Below, in pieces: positions 23,701 to 38,800 of a DNA stretch of 64,000 bases. The notes beneath the pieces were generated by a model, which was not told the origin of the DNA, made no database searches, and saw only the letters and a list, made by a program, of their open reading frames with translations. Made by a program: the position numbers and the translations under genes. Position 1 is the first letter of the stretch; each line of letters begins with the position of its first letter. Source of the DNA: Paragonimus skrjabini miyazakii (Eukaryota > Platyhelminthes > Trematoda > Plagiorchiida > Troglotrematidae); the NCBI GenBank assembly GCA_014338405.1, contig JTDE01000907.1, positions 17,957 through 81,956 on the forward strand. The letters run 5' to 3'.

Positions 23701-26700
23701 TTTAAAAATATTTGCAACCAATACTATTTGCCTAAAATAACCAGATATTCACAGTAATAATGCTCTGGTTGATTGTTGAGGAACTGTATAAGTTTAAGTC
23801 ATCTTGCAAGCGAAAACCCTAACCCTTCCGGGGCGAATACATGTGAACTAAGCTGCGCAGTTTTCGTCCAACTGTACGGTACCGGTGTTGTAGTGTCAAG
23901 CTTATTGAAAGATGTAGTGACTTCCCGTGAAAACACATTGCCCGAAGCATGAACGAATGCAGCAAAAATGGCTTCGGTGATCGTGCACGCGTATTAAAAT
24001 ACAGCTAGTTGGGAGCGGAAACTATTTATTTGTCATGCCAGAGCCCCAACGACTAACCACTTCTATCTGACCCTGGTGATTAGTGTGTGTAATCACTGTC
24101 CAAGTGCATGTGTTTTGTTGACGGAGCGTTGTTGTGTGTTTTATCCATTGTTTAGCCAACGGTGTGCACTTGATATTGAAAAAATAAGCAAATCGACGAC
24201 AATAACATCGTACGGTTAGATCACAATTTTCTGTTCATGGATGCTACAACTTATCATCTTACACATGACAAATACTCACTGAATGACAGGGATCAACCCT
24301 TTACTGTTGTAGTTCACTGTGTCGTTTATGAAGTCTGACAGGAAGTTACGTAGGTCATTTGGTTAATCGAAGCGTTTAAGCAGTAGTAAACTTCAAACTG
24401 TTTTCTGTCATGATGTTTTAATCGGTCATGAATCATAATGCCCTGTGTACACGAAATACAGGCAACATTCAGTGACTTTCAAAATGAGTTGTGTACACTT
24501 TATGTTCTTCTAAATGTTTTCCCTACCTTATAAACCAGCAACTGATGATAACTCATGTGAATATGCCTACCAGTTTGCATCACCTGCCCATCGAGAAATC
24601 TGATGAGTTGTTTGCAACAGGTTCACGTGATCAAAGTAAACGCGAGCACAAAGTACACTCCTATCATTTCAAACTACCTCTCCGATCCATTATTTCTTAA
24701 CACATGTAACCATATCGATTGGTTTCGCAAACACGATTGCCCACAGTTGGAATTGCTCGTTCTACGATGAATTAGATTACAGGTCAAATGCTTGAGTTGA
24801 CATCCCCACAACCGTTTAGTTCGAGACATAGTGGGCAAACGTCATTTCGTCATACTTACTCATTCTGAAACTGGTTTACTCCGTTTGCCAAGAGCATATT
24901 TGAAGTTAGAACGCTTTGTAAAACAATTCGATCAGTCTGCTAACATCTTGGACGCCAAAATGACACCCAGACTAATTTCTCACAGGAATCAGTTGACTTG
25001 GAAATAGTTCCATCCAACTTTGATCATTTCAAATGATCTTCCCCAAGTTTGAGTATTGTTGTGCAATAATAGCTTATGGAAGATTAAAAGTCTTCTGGTG
25101 TCCCATAAGAAGACTCACAAACGACTTGTCTAACAATCTAATAACGGCCAATTGACCTTCGGGACTAGAATTAACAACGGGATGAAAAATGGGTTTCGAT
25201 ACTTCTTTCTCAAACTCATAAAGGTATCTCCAGATTTTCATAAAACTCACAAAGAAACCACTTTTGCAAATAAGTGTTTTTGGTAGTTCTCATCGGACTT
25301 TTACAGTTACATAGGAAACATACATATATTCAAATTATGACAAATCAAATATGCCATTAAAAACCTCAGAAGTGGGGCGGATCACTGAAGGAGAGTGAGA
25401 GTGTTGATGTATGCATTAATGTCACTCGTGCATGTCATGAAACATGCGTTCGTTGGTGTCAGGTGGTCCACGATTGTTCGGGTTTGCAATAGCTGTGGAA
25501 TAATTCTCTCAGTACGTTTTTCATCGCTTCTAGTTTCTATTCTACTGCGTTATTTGAGCAATTCCTCTGTTCGAGTTGTCAGTCTTCGAACTAGGATACT
25601 ATAGTACTAGGAATGATGGACTTCGAATGAACTTAGAAATCCGGCTTGGATTAAAACCTCCCACGTAAGTAGTAAAGAGAAAACCTCGTACTGATTACAA
25701 TCACAATGTTATTTATGGTACAATAACACTGATTTATAGTGGTGTATTGGTATTAAAGAAGTCAAAGTCTACCAGTGGTTGATATCAGTGGCACACGCAA
25801 CGCCAAAAACTGTAATCCGATTGATCAAACACAAAGCAAATAACGGCGAATAACGAAAGATATAACGTTGAACTTGTTTGTCCAATCTTGATGTCGTATC
25901 CTAAACCTACTATGTTGTCTATTGTGTTAGGGTTTGGCTGAGCGATGAATCGGATAGGTTTTAAGCACAGTTACGTTCTTGTTTAATAGGTATAAAGCTA
26001 TTATAGTCGGTATACTGTCTAGTCTATGTTTGATGACATTAACGAACTTTTTGTGGATTTTGCGATATATCAAGTGATGAAACTTCTGAGAATAAAGTAT
26101 CCAAAAAATTGTTTGTCAGGTCGGTACTTCTATTTTGACAGAAATATTCCGGCAAATTCAGGAATATTTGAGTGACACATTATATGGCATTTCGATGTAT
26201 CACTGAACAAAACAATGTATGGAATTCAACGGAGAACTCTAGTATAGTTCTTGACCACAGAATTGCGTTAACGTGTGGAGTCAACTTGATACTTTGTTAT
26301 AATCAGAATGTACTAACCACTTACTAGTTGTTATGTAAGCAGATAACTTAGTGCTTGCCCAGATATGGTTGATAGGCAGTCAGACAGATAGTTGTTCTGA
26401 TTGGTCTACTCTTTCATTAGTTCACTTGTTTTTGTCCACATATGTCTGTTCAATAATTCAGTCATTCATCCAGTCAGTATTAGCTTGTAAAAACCAACCA
26501 GGTATGTGGTCAGCTTGTCAGTTTTGTACTTATGTGGTGATGTCCTGTTGCGGTCATTTGTTTTTTTTTTTGACAGCAATAGAATATCACGTTAAACATG
26601 ACCCACTGGTACTTAGGCTAAAACTATTGACAACCGAAGAGTGGAATCCAGCTGCAATTGGCTACATAAAAAAGTATAGAATAAAAATAGGATGAAAAGA

Positions 26701-27676
26701 TCAATAGTGTTTATTAAGAACCACGTGATCAACAGAATGTGAAGCGATAGAGTTCGTAAAGTGGATTCGAATTTAGGTGACGGTCACAAACAGTAGGATC
26801 CGATTGAGTAAACCTGGTGATATTGGGTTCACTAAAGATATCTCAAATTCAAACTCACCTTAGTATATAATGGATCAGTAAGAGCGGTATAGGGGCACAA
26901 AGACCGTACTGAATATCGTTATATATCTTTTATAATATTTTTCTTATCCTTTTCATAAAACATGAATCACTAAGCTGAAAGATATTCCGCGTGGCGCACA
27001 TTCAAAAACGACATGAAGTTAGCCAGTAAGTATTCGTGATGAGAGGTCAGTATCAGTTTACAATTAACAAGAAGTTACCCCTAGATTTAAACAATACAAA
27101 ATTAGACCATCTAATCACAACTCGGCGCACATGACTGTTTGTTGCTGCAATTATACTTCGAAAGATCATTACTCCTTCGGAGTAGGTCCAATAATCGTCG
27201 ATTCATCGTTTCCGCATAGTTCAAAACTGATTGCCTCTGCTTGTCTGTTTCTGCTCTCGCAACATGCTGATTGGTAGACATTAATGCGTGGTTCGCATTC
27301 TTGTTTCATACGGTCTACCCCCGAGGGGATATAAAGGCTACATTCATTGCATCGTACAGGCTTGCGGAGAAACTAATTACCAGAACCAAAAGTGTCACGC
27401 TTGCTGAACGGAGCAGCTGCTTCAAACATGAAGTCACAAAGCACACTAAAAAGAGACAATTGGTTTGCTGAATCGAGTGTTTATATTGTTGTCGACAGTG
27501 TTTGCCGATAGAATCAGGTAAACACTTAAAGCCGTGTCAAAACGATCAATAAAACATATACTGGGCAATTCTGATAAATGTTGAAGTCAACAGCACCATT
27601 TGTACTGAGATGAGTTATTCAAACAAAAGCGTATGCCTGGAGTTCCACTATTGGCCGAATGTTTAGATGAGGCGAT

Positions 27677-27730
27677 CCGAACGAGGGTATAGCTGGCAGC
27701 GCGCTTATGTCACAAGTGTGGAAACTGAAT
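27677..27730 (+). repeat. Weak tRNA-like stretch
   Basis: A D-arm-like stretch GGTATAGCTGGCAGCGCGC is followed about 20 bases later by CCTGGTTCGCAT, which is similar to a B box. The cloverleaf does not close, so this is at best a degraded SINE head and may be chance. Confidence 0.2.
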
Positions 27731-28890
27731 TTCAGTCCCTGGTTCGCATACAGATACACAGTACGGATGAACTGAGAACAGTGGGAGGCATTTGAGTCTA
27801 GTACTCTATTTCTCTTGCCAATTACCCTTTACTGTTATTCTCATTTTTGTGCAAGATCTGCATGTTTTTCGTGAGTATTTGTTGCTTAACATCATATTAT
27901 ATTAGTATCCCTTCAGCAGAAACAAACATACTGAGTACATGATAAAAGCAACTAGACACAACGTGCATTCGGCTACATGCAGCCATATGAATAAGTTTTT
28001 TAAACAAAATATCTCAGAGTCCGAAGTTATAGAAGAGAAACATCGGATAACGAATTGAAAATGTTGGTAATCGTTGACTGGCAGGTCGTGATCATTTCAC
28101 AGGTCAATGTCTTCACATTAGACATAACCTTTTGATAGAATCGTTAAGGTGGGAAGCAACTGACTGTACTTAATGGAGTGAACACTGCTATCGTTTAACT
28201 GGGTTGTCTCATAATCAATGATACATAATAAAGTTGGATATTAAAAGCTACAACGAGTTCGTCTTTCAATCTCGCCATCAACCATACTGCTTGTTTGCAT
28301 GTTCACAACACCCTAACTGGTAATCGATGGGGTATCGTTCGTTCTGATTATTTTATTTCTTAGCTAGGTCATTTTACTATTCTTTAGTCCACAGCTGTAT
28401 AGTGGCTAGATAAAAGAATCAGCCAGGTAATTAGGATGTATAAAAAGAGTGATTATTTATGCGTGTATTTTGATGACTGTTGTTCCGGCTTCTGTAAGAT
28501 AATGTGAGAAGTATCTCAGCAACGTGAACAGTTAGTGTTCAGATATCCGTACCAAATTTAGTACGAATGAAGTCAAACAGTATGGGCATCGTGTTTAACA
28601 TGTTATTGATGAATGTATTGCTCATAACATTGTGTTATTATCAATCCATTTATCAACAACAGCTAGGTTTCGTTTTGACAAAAATCACAAACTTCTTTTC
28701 TACGTCACTTACAGCCGAAACCGATTATTGCGTTTCTATTCACAGTCTGGGTTTGGTCGGACTTCAGTTAATCTACTCAATCAGAGGACCCTGGAACTTC
28801 AACACTGTTACTTCCTTCTTATTGTGGTCACTTGGTTTTAAGGCGCACGCTAGCTGCCTGCGTTTGGGCAATCGCCAACCCATACATCCA

Positions 28891-28912
28891 CGCACACACA
28901 CACACACACACG
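28891..28912. repeat. CA microsatellite
   Basis: CA dinucleotide run. It extends a nearby open frame (28567-28929) with a Thr-His repeat, which is an artefact of the microsatellite. Confidence 0.9.
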
Positions 28913-29270
28913 CAAAGCCTCAAATATGATTCACCTAACTATTCAGCACTCCATTGTGTCAAAATGTTGTTGATTCCCCATCATTCAGTCGACCACCGAC
29001 TAAGTTGGAAAACGGTCACCCCATTGACCATCCCGAATTAGACATAATGTGAACCGATTTCTTCCCATAAGTCTTTGTAGGTAGACGTTGAATAATGTTA
29101 TCGAAAACAACTTCAGTCTTCTCCCTCCCTGAACGCTTCAAGTAAACATCATTGGTGAATTGAATTTAGATAGAATATGAACATTGTGTAAATCTGGGGC
29201 AGCTTACTCTTTGGAGAGTTTACTGAAGAGTGACTAAATTTGTTTGTCGGGATGGTGGTGAGTGAAGTTG

Positions 29271-29320
29271 AAATGGTGACGTAGTGGAGCGGAAGCTGTT
29301 GGACTTATAATTCATTCGCC
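29271..29320 (+). repeat. tRNA-derived SINE head, partial
   Basis: GGTGACGTAGTGGAGCGGAA resembles the D arm of tRNAs with a GGCGYAGTGG A box. It is followed by TTGGACTTATAATTCA, which reads as an anticodon arm with loop CTTATAA. No B box follows at the expected distance, so only the 5' half of a tRNA-like unit is present. It is not the same sequence as the palindromic family. Confidence 0.35.
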
Positions 29321-32300
29321 GGGCAAGCATTGCTAGACGCTATGATTGTGTTCATGTGTATGAACACGAAGAGGTTTGGTAGCCCAGAAAATGATTATTA
29401 TTTTGCTGCTCGACTCTTGAGACACCAAATCAGCCCGAGTCTAATCCGTTGCCAATATTGTCACTTAAGAGTTCTGTTGGCAAAATCTCAAAGCAACCAC
29501 ACTACGTTCATAGGTAATACTATCCGCCTATTTTTTTCTCATTCTGGAATATGAACACTACAGATGGTCTGGTTAGTTAATGAACTGCAGATAGGTTGTC
29601 TAACTCAACCATGCTTCAGTTCTGAGTGGAAAATTGAAAATCACACGAAGCGTAAGCAGTTACTTCGGTAATTGAGAAACTAAGAAAAATAGACCATCGT
29701 TGCGTGACAGTAGTGGGAAAGCATCACCTTACAACAGGCTAATCATAAATCATCAAGGACTTCAAGTACATTTCTTCATCATAAGAAACATCCTCAGATC
29801 CCCAGATTCATTACATAAGTAACAGTCGGAAAATACACATCTTGGTAGCTGATGCGATGGTGACAGATGTCTGGACACTTTCTCACATTTACTTACAAAT
29901 AATCGACACATGCATGATTCCTAGTTTCACCTCCAATACGCACAGGAACAAAATTTCCTATTCGTTGCTGACTTATTTTTGCACCTTATGAAAGACGATC
30001 ACACTCGTAGCCCAACCCTTCGCTGCATTTCCTCTCTCTCATCTTCTAGCCTACGACAGACGCCTTATTCTGATTGCATTTGTACGCTCTTCACCTTGCA
30101 CCTATCAGGGCTTTGCACTGTAGAAGCTTAGCGGCTTAGAAGGTGACAAAATGTGGCTATCCTTGTCGAATCGTTGTGGAATGAACCAACTACCAAATCG
30201 ACTCCGGATAATCACACCTGCCTCTGCTCTGCGTTTCACATAGATCCATTCATTAGGCCTTGACACACGTCATCACTGGTGCGGCTCACGACTTCCTCTT
30301 CATATGAAGCTCACTAAACCACGGTCAGTGTTCATGCGAATGCAGCCCATCGTCGACTATCTTACGTCCAATGACTTGACAACCTCGGAAGTATGCAACT
30401 TCCGTATCTGCACTGCCACAGTCGACACTCTCTAAACTGAGCTCAGCAGTTTACACCATTCGCACATTAAGTTGATTTCTCTCTAAATTGGCACAATAGC
30501 GTGGAGGAAAGGAACCTTGTAGTCCTAGGTCTTTTGTTCATGTGCTCATGGCACCGAAAGTGCGATGAACAAAACCACAGGGGGTGGCCCATACGTCGAT
30601 ACCTTCGGTTAAATGATCGGAAATTGCTTACAGTTACCATTCCGGGGGAATCTTGTGTAGTGACCAGTGATAGCCTGGCTTCTCTAAGGATCCCGGCTCC
30701 AACCATGTTCTCCCGGCTGTCTGTTCTGTACGTATGCTTCTACATAAGCCTATTATTGAACACCTGATAGGAACCCAGTGCCACTTTCTTCAACCGTGCA
30801 TCTAATTGCATACAACGAATGGTTACTCATTTCTTAACAACTCGTCTATTGTTCAACTCTTCAGTGTCATTTCGCCTGCACCTTTTCCAGTGTTGTTTAA
30901 AGCCCCTTTTGCTTGATACGCTTTTGAGTGGCGTCGAATGAACTGGAAGTTACCTCGCTTTCTTCTTCTCTGTACTCTTGGTTGTTGCCGTTGGTCCGAG
31001 ACTGGGCCAGAAACATCCACTTACCATACTTCCAAACATTACTGGTAATATATGGTTCGTGTTTAAATCTTACCGCGTTCTTTTAGTTCAATACCTCTCG
31101 GGACTATATTCCGACGGCTGTTTTTAGAGAAGTATTGTAACTTGGTAATGGACTAGGGTAGAGCACATACCATTTATCCATCACACATCTAATCACATAG
31201 GCTTGAACATAATTTACCCAAGGTTTTCATTGAGTATGCCATAAAATATCACTACTGTTCGATGTAGCGAATCAATCCGTTACTCGACTTCTGAGATTTG
31301 TAATATATATTTCTGAATAAATGGGCTACCTTTTTCGAGTACTGGATTAATCAATACTACAGTTGTAAAACTGAGCGAACTATTAGGGTATGATTGTAAT
31401 GGTTATGTTTCTTTTCGTCATTCCGTCCTGGTTTAATTTGTGATTAGCATTTTTCAATTCAAGAATACCGTGGTCACTCATTTAAACTCGTTCTAGTTGA
31501 CGGTCTTTATGTTCAGCCAATGAACGCAACAGTCAAATGAAGTGAAGTAGAATGCAGACTTCTCAGTTATCCATTAGATGAAGTCGGTAACGTCCACTAT
31601 CAAATCATGAGAGCATGAATGACTGACAATCGCAACCGTCAGATTTGCCTGAATGCATCGTTTGAACCCCAGTAAGCCGCTGATTTGAAACTAATTTATG
31701 CACGCGATGTTATGGTTGTTCAGAAGTAAGACACCTACATATAAACTGTGTCCAATACGTAACTTCAGGAGAGTACAGTGTCACCTGCAGGAGGTTTGTG
31801 CATTACACACCATGCTTACTTGTGCTCTAGATCAAACCTGTGAACCTCCTAGTCGACCTCCCATAAATCACAACACGAAAAATGAATGTTTTCCTTGGTA
31901 AACCTTCGCACCATTTACCACGAGCAGTAAGCTGAGTGCTCTTTTAAATTCCTCAACGCGAGCTACACTACTATTCGGTGCAAAACAGATATTTTTTCTC
32001 ATTTTTCAACTAGTCGCTGCGTGACCTTGTCATTTCGCCTATAATCCCTCCAGAGTTTGACACTAGGCCTAAGTTGCAAGCTAGACAAACCATGATCTGA
32101 CAGGAGAAGTTGGCGATAATCACCAGTGTATTTGCGGCCGTAGGTTTGGTCTCCTCCTAGTCCTCATGGAACACGGATTCTGTCATTAGAGACCTTCGGG
32201 GAGATGGACACTTGTCGGGCTCGGTGGCATGATTGTTACCATTGTGTGAAGTAAGTGAAAGTATTCAAGCGGTTCAATAAAAGTCGTAAATGGGTTGTCT

Positions 32301-32743
32301 TGAAGGCTGTGTTTCACTGTTACTCGCAGTCGAAGTGTCTGATAACAATATATATGCACCTTGAAGCTGAGTTGAAACACATCCGTTTGATTAGGACTTA
32401 GGTCTCGTTCGTTCACCCTCTTCTAGTGATAAACTGCGACTTGCCCCTCACATCATGGTTGTGTAACAGATAGGCGTTATTGTCAACCGCTGGTATACAT
32501 CTGTAGATAGTTAGGTTGGTATTACTCCCAAAATGACAATATTTAGAGGAAATGTGACGAAAACGGTACTGTATAAACGTGTTCCAGTTGATAGCTTAAT
32601 TTATCCAGTACCTATCAGGTATTGGACTACTTGCCGGGATGCTTGATTTCTTAAGTTCCGTCATGTACTCCCAAACGTTGATGTGTTTGGATGAGAAACT
32701 GTTTTGTGAGCTCCCGAACAAATTAAGCGTGATCAACAATCGT

Positions 32744-32828
32744 TTGTTAATTTCAAGTTAAACATCACTCACAATTGATAGCAGTTGTCATATTCTCATA
32801 GACTTTCCAGTCGGCCCCTTTCGATAAG
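32744..32828 (-). mobile_element. tRNA-like repeat family, tail fragment
   Basis: About 85 bp of the tail end in minus orientation: TTAATTTCAAGTTAAACATC, an ACAATTGAT block, and GACTTTCCAGTCGGCCCCTT. The fragment stops abruptly before the promoter-like boxes. Confidence 0.85.
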
Positions 32829-35800
32829 TTTATTAGTTTTCTAATACATAGCTAGACAAGTTTATATGCACTTCTCAATTAACTTGGAAGAGAGTAGCAA
32901 ACCCTTGGTTCTAGCTAAGTTACTTTTTTACTCGATGCCTATCGTATAAAGAGACATTCTTGACAGTCAATTATAAACTTGATTCATTGAATATCTTCCA
33001 AATCTTGTTGTAGTGTTCAAGATTGTTTCGCATATGCAATAGCATTTTAAACAGTTCTGAAACCACTTGTGAATTTTAACCATAGAATGATATTATTCCT
33101 AGTCTATGGTTTACAATTCTTTGTAGTAAGTAACATTTCTGGTATTTCCAATCCCGATTCGATTACTATGTATATTGTGTATCTAGAATAAAAACGTTTC
33201 TGATTGTTATATCATAACGATCGACCAGATGAATTCTACAGTACTTAATTCACCTAACGCCCCTTCTCGTGTTTCTGTTCTGCCTTTACTTACTTGATAT
33301 TCAGCCTCCTGCACGTTTTATTCTGGTTAGCAGCTTGGGGCACTTCCTTGCTATCTTTGATGAGTAGCTTTATAAGCTGGTTTAAAATGCCATTTAATCA
33401 TGATTCCCTAATGAATACCTCTGCTGCCTAAATCTGTACAATTACATCACAGACTGTTTATCCTGACAAGATTGGCCGGTTACAAATACTGTCTATTCAT
33501 TGATGAGCAACAAGTAGACTATTAAGTAATCACTATCTCAGGTGATTTGGTTATCGAATCTTAGTCCTCAATTCAAACAACTGCTGATTCGTTCACAAAT
33601 ATTTGCAGCTAGAATGATTGTGACCGTTTAGACCGGTGTCGCAAATTTCGTTGGCAGTTATCTGTCTTATCCTTTCGTGTATGTCTAGCCACTCTTGAGG
33701 CAAGCAAATTAATTCGGTTTTAAGTATGCTTGATTGTGAATGTGGAAAGACAGTCAGACAGTCAAGCATTGACGAACTAACGTACATACGCATGCATCAA
33801 TGGTGTTCATAATCTCATGGGAAATTTTATCATTTTCAGCACCTGGATCGTATTATTTAAAGAAAAGAGACTTGGGTTGTTGTTGTCAGGTTATTCATGA
33901 GTTGTCTACCTCGGTGCTAAAAACGCGACACCGATCATAAAAGTTTAATTGTCCAGTTTATTGCTTGCGCCAGTGATTTCTTGGATAATTTATAGATCAG
34001 AGTTTGTTAACCATACTTTCACAGTCAAATCAGGGATGGTCTGTTCGGCATTACATACTGAATAGCCTTGAGTGGTGATCTCATTCAGAATGATAATTTG
34101 GAAGACTTCGATGGCCCGAGTAGCTGTAAATTGCTAATCGCAGGCAGCTGGTCCAGGCGACTAGCAGCTTAGTTGTGGATAAGTGTTTCAACTTGGTTTT
34201 ATCTCACCACCTTAGATACACCATGAGTCGAATCCAAAACGTGTGAATGAATACCACAGTGGTGATACCAGACATTTGTCCACTAGGCCGGGGAGGTCAC
34301 TGTCATCGAGACTGCCGGAGGGTATATTGGTTGTGACTTTCAGACGTTGCATTTCCTATATTTCCTAGATGAAATTGCTTAACCAGTTATAACTGATTTT
34401 CAAATTGCCAAACATCCACCACTAGCACTATAACAACATACGAAAAAATGACCTATGACATCTAAGGAAAGTAGCTCCCATATGCGCTTAAAGTCTTGTT
34501 GACCGTTATGCCGTTTTCCAATGAATTAAATCTGAACTACCATTCTGACGCTTTCTCCGCGTGTTGAGGGTCCGAATTCCCGTAATGTACTTGCCGAACC
34601 AGCTGGCCATCCTTTTGATGGCGGTCACTGTGATCATACGAATGTAACAACAACAACCCCCCCCAGCTTCTTCGGGGACACAGATAGACGGCTGCAGGCC
34701 AACCGCAAATGACTGGTCGACCTTGGTCTTTAAACAGTATGGGGTGGGCAAACATAATTATCTACTACGAAAATGTAACAAAATACGACATACAGTTGAA
34801 TTATTAAACTAAGGGGACTCACTGATGAAGGGAAACCAAATCAGTTATGATCAGCGTTAGTTTGATGTGGAAGAACACGAGAGGTATACGAAGAAGAAGC
34901 AATAGAGATAATTCTATAACAGGATCGTGCACGGTTGGCAGTTGATGTTTGTTCAGGTATTGTCGTGGTCGCTTGACTAGTCAAGTCATATGGCCTCACG
35001 TGTACGTCCAAATGACTCTGAGTAAGCGCGCGTGAGGTTCACATAATACGTGTGTCCTTCAGTTCTGGTTGAACAACAGCGGGTGAGGGTAACTGTGATG
35101 TGCGTTACGTTCCATTGGTCCGCTGTTCGACAGACTTTGGCTAATACTAGTTGGGACACTACAGACCTCAAAGGAAATGGATTGTATCAGACAAAGAAGT
35201 AAAAAAATTATTTGTCCGTAAAAATCCGGAAGTATAGCAAGTAGTTCGAGTTCAATCCCTCTATCGTCCTTTCGACCAGAAAGTAGGATTACCCTTTTGA
35301 CTTCAGGTGAACGGGAACAGTCAGGGTTAGATTTGGTAATAGACGATGCCTGTATCGTATCCTGAATAATGAAAGATAGTTCATACAACCACCGAAATCG
35401 ATTTCAACATGCATGACTCATTCGAACAATGATTCCATTCCTATAATTTTTGGTAACATCATCCAAGCACTGTGGCATTGTTACACCTGATTTGCTGAGG
35501 AAACCATGACAGTCTGGGTCTGGTAATCCCAGTAGGACTATTCCATTCCATTGGTGATTAATAAATAAACACTAGAAGCTGTTCCATGGTAAGCCAGAAA
35601 CCAACAATATACTACTCATCCCGGCAATGAAATTTTCTCATGCAACCTAAATCAAATTCGCACACGCACCTAGGAAGAGTGTAACACGTGAGCTTTCTGT
35701 GGATTAAACAAGTCACTCTTCTCTCACATTCATTACAATTGTGACTTATCACTCCAAAGAAATCCTGCAGTTTTTTTCCAACGAGACACTTTAAGATGCA

Positions 35801-38800
35801 TGAGAAGAGAATTTTTGATTCTGTGAACATTTTTTGGGTATCGTGGGTAAACTGAGATTGGCTCACACAGTAGTAGTAATAAAGAGAATTGGATGAAGAT
35901 ACCAAACATTGTTGTGGATGGATTTTGATTTTATCCAGTAACAGAAACCGTGGAGTCATTTTCTTGTTTTATTCAAGAGGGTAAAGACAAGGTTCCCTCT
36001 AAAATTAAGGTGAATATGAACTAACTGTTGAATTGTAAGTCCGGGCACGCGCAAAAGCTCGCCAATAGTCCGAATCTAGTTGACAATATAGAACCACATT
36101 TAGAAAAAGCTGAATACACAACATTTCAGGTGCAAACTTTTCTCACACTCAAAATGATTTAGAAATATTTCAAAAAAAACAATTAATCGTTCTCGGGAAA
36201 TCCCATTAAAACGAAGTATAAAAGTTCTTGGACAAGCCCGGGGAAACAGCAGGTGAACGGTACATCTGGCGAACCAGAACAAACTTCGATGAATCTGTTA
36301 AGCATGCAATGTAAGATATAGGAAGTTGTTTCAACGTCCGTGTTTTTTGAAGTTCAGAGTCTGTCGTAACACTGCGATTAGTAAACGAAATCAGACACAG
36401 ATTTAACAAACGCAAACATTTAGGATGCCACGTTTGGAATTCACGCAATTTAGCCATCACGATAACTAGAGCAGACGGACTATTACCCACTGTAACTGCT
36501 AAATATCTGCTGTTTGCTGAATATTACCTGTTAGGTTGTGGATGGGATACACTAACGCCTATTTTTGCCCTTTGTCTGTCGCAATTTTGCTATCACTGTC
36601 TTTCCAGAACCGGAAATATCGATCGTTTTCTGTTTTCTATCTAAGCTATTGAGTGCAAGTTCAAATGTAAATACATTCTGAATCCGATGGACCTTATGAA
36701 AATAGGCTTAGAAAGGTTTTGGCATCAGACGAAAACATCGTTGTCAATGCCGTGTAGTCACCCAATGTAAGTTCCTGATTTGTACCAGAAGGAAGGCGAA
36801 GTGTAGACTCATTAGTTAATTGGAAAGATGAACGGTTGTTAAAAAATTCCTTGTACAGATTACTTTTGATGTGTAAAACCAATATGTGAATATAATTTTG
36901 AGACAGTAGGGGACAAACGGAATGAACGTAGTTGTCTTAACATTTCAAACAAACTATTCAGTAGGGCAGGGTGGGTTAATATCCCTAAACATGTGAAAAG
37001 GATTCATTCCTTTACATTGTAGCATTTTGTCTAACTGTCGAACGTAAGATCGAAGGAGACTTAACCGAGTTCTGATTAGATAACCATTCACACGTTTGGG
37101 AGTAGCAATATAATTGCTATCTACCGCGCTACAATATGTCACACTTAACTGGTTCATAACGTACTAGATGCTAATGTTTCACTACATTGGCATCTTGAAG
37201 ATCTCATTTTACTGAAAACACGGTTACAGGGTGGTAGAATTGTGTTATTTCTTGATTTTTTTTAATAAAGTGCAGCAAACGTTTATCTAATTTTCCTTTC
37301 CGCCGACGAGCGGTCTGGCACTTCTTTTCAAAGTTTGTGAATGTACCTAACACCTAAGAATAAAACCTTCTTTGAAGCGTTTTTCAAATGAACAATCTTA
37401 AATATGTATACCTCAGACGAATCTAGACTATAGTCCATGAATTTTAATGAGATGGCACGCTGACCTTGGTTGCTGACAACCGCGAGATCATTAGATCTAT
37501 AATGAGGCCACCATATTTTTTTTTTACAAATTCACGATCTGCATATATTTCCTTGCAAGTATGCTAAGTTCGCTTTGGGCTCTACACAAACCAGTAGCCG
37601 AGTGAGACATATATTTTAAAGCGTTCTTACTCTATCAACGTACTGTCTGCTTATAATACTGAAATTGAATTCCGTAAGTCTGTGATGTAGAATCTCATAT
37701 AACATGTTGGACATCGTTCCATAAGACTGCGAAAAGCACTGTAACAATCAAACCTTAGTTTTGCTGTCTTTAAGTCTCGCTGGGATTTTGGTGCTCCATT
37801 TTTATTTGTCTAGAGAACCAAATTCATAATGATCCGACGTTCTTTAATAACCTGGGATGAAAACACTGTAAACTTGAGCAAATTTTCCGGAACTATCAAT
37901 AACAGTCTGATTTATTTTTTCACTCAGAGTTGCATACAAAACGATCAGTATATTTTTTTAAAAGAATTGTGGTTTTAATTTCATATGAGTTTCATTTTGG
38001 ATCTCAGTCCTCCGTGAAATTGGAGAAAAAGATGTTTTTCACGAAACGGAACAATGAATATGCTAAATAGTCAGGAAGGATTTCGCCGTGAATTTCAAGC
38101 TCCTGAATTTGGGCAAACTTTGGCTAACCATTGCCTGACATTGACATAATTGATGGTGCTCTCAGATGTCGTCCCATCCTGCGGTTAAGCAAGGAAATCA
38201 TCATAAGCCGAAATATCTTTAGCAATTAGGGGTTAATTTGTCTAATATAAACTGAATACCATTCACGTCTGGCCATAGGTTTCGTGCTGCAATAAGCTTT
38301 GTCAGCCTACTAAAATGCGAAAGGTGGGTTCACCTTGGAAGAATATTCAATTCATAACTCCCGTAGGCATAAAAAGAGACAGACTTCAAAGAGAAGAGCT
38401 ATTTAATACCTCGATTGTGAATACCTGTAGTTACGCAAGGTTGTTTAATTAAATTCCAGTGGATTTGTCAAAATTGTACAACAGAAATACGTTTTGTAGA
38501 TTTATTCCATTTAAATTATCGGTTTTTATTGGTATAGCTTCGCACATCTTGTCTCGATGCATATCTGTTGGACTAAAACACAAATCCCGCAACACGAAAT
38601 GAAACCCAGTAAACTTGTTTTAATTATGAAGAGAAGCTTGTGTTAATTTTGGCGGCACATTCAACTGGAGTATAAGAAGGCAATTTGAAATGTGTGCTTA
38701 ACAAATATAATTAAACAGGCTCTCAGTGGCATGTACCTCGTCAAGAGGAGTGAAGTAGTGACAAGCAAGCAGCCACTTCTCATAAATTGTGTGTTAGTTC

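Larger units (their letters stand above)
23701..32743. other. Nine kb without a recognised gene
   Basis: No exon of a known family was recognised. The stretch holds a CA tract (28891-28912) and two short tRNA-like stretches (27677-27730 and 29271-29320). The segment at about 30000-31020 looks less AT-rich than its surroundings and carries open frames on both strands (30467-30767). It may be a decayed retroelement, but no diagnostic motif was found. Confidence 0.5.

Noticed and set aside
28567..28929. 120-codon frame with hydrophobic start
   Set aside because: Its end is a translated CA microsatellite and no domain is visible.
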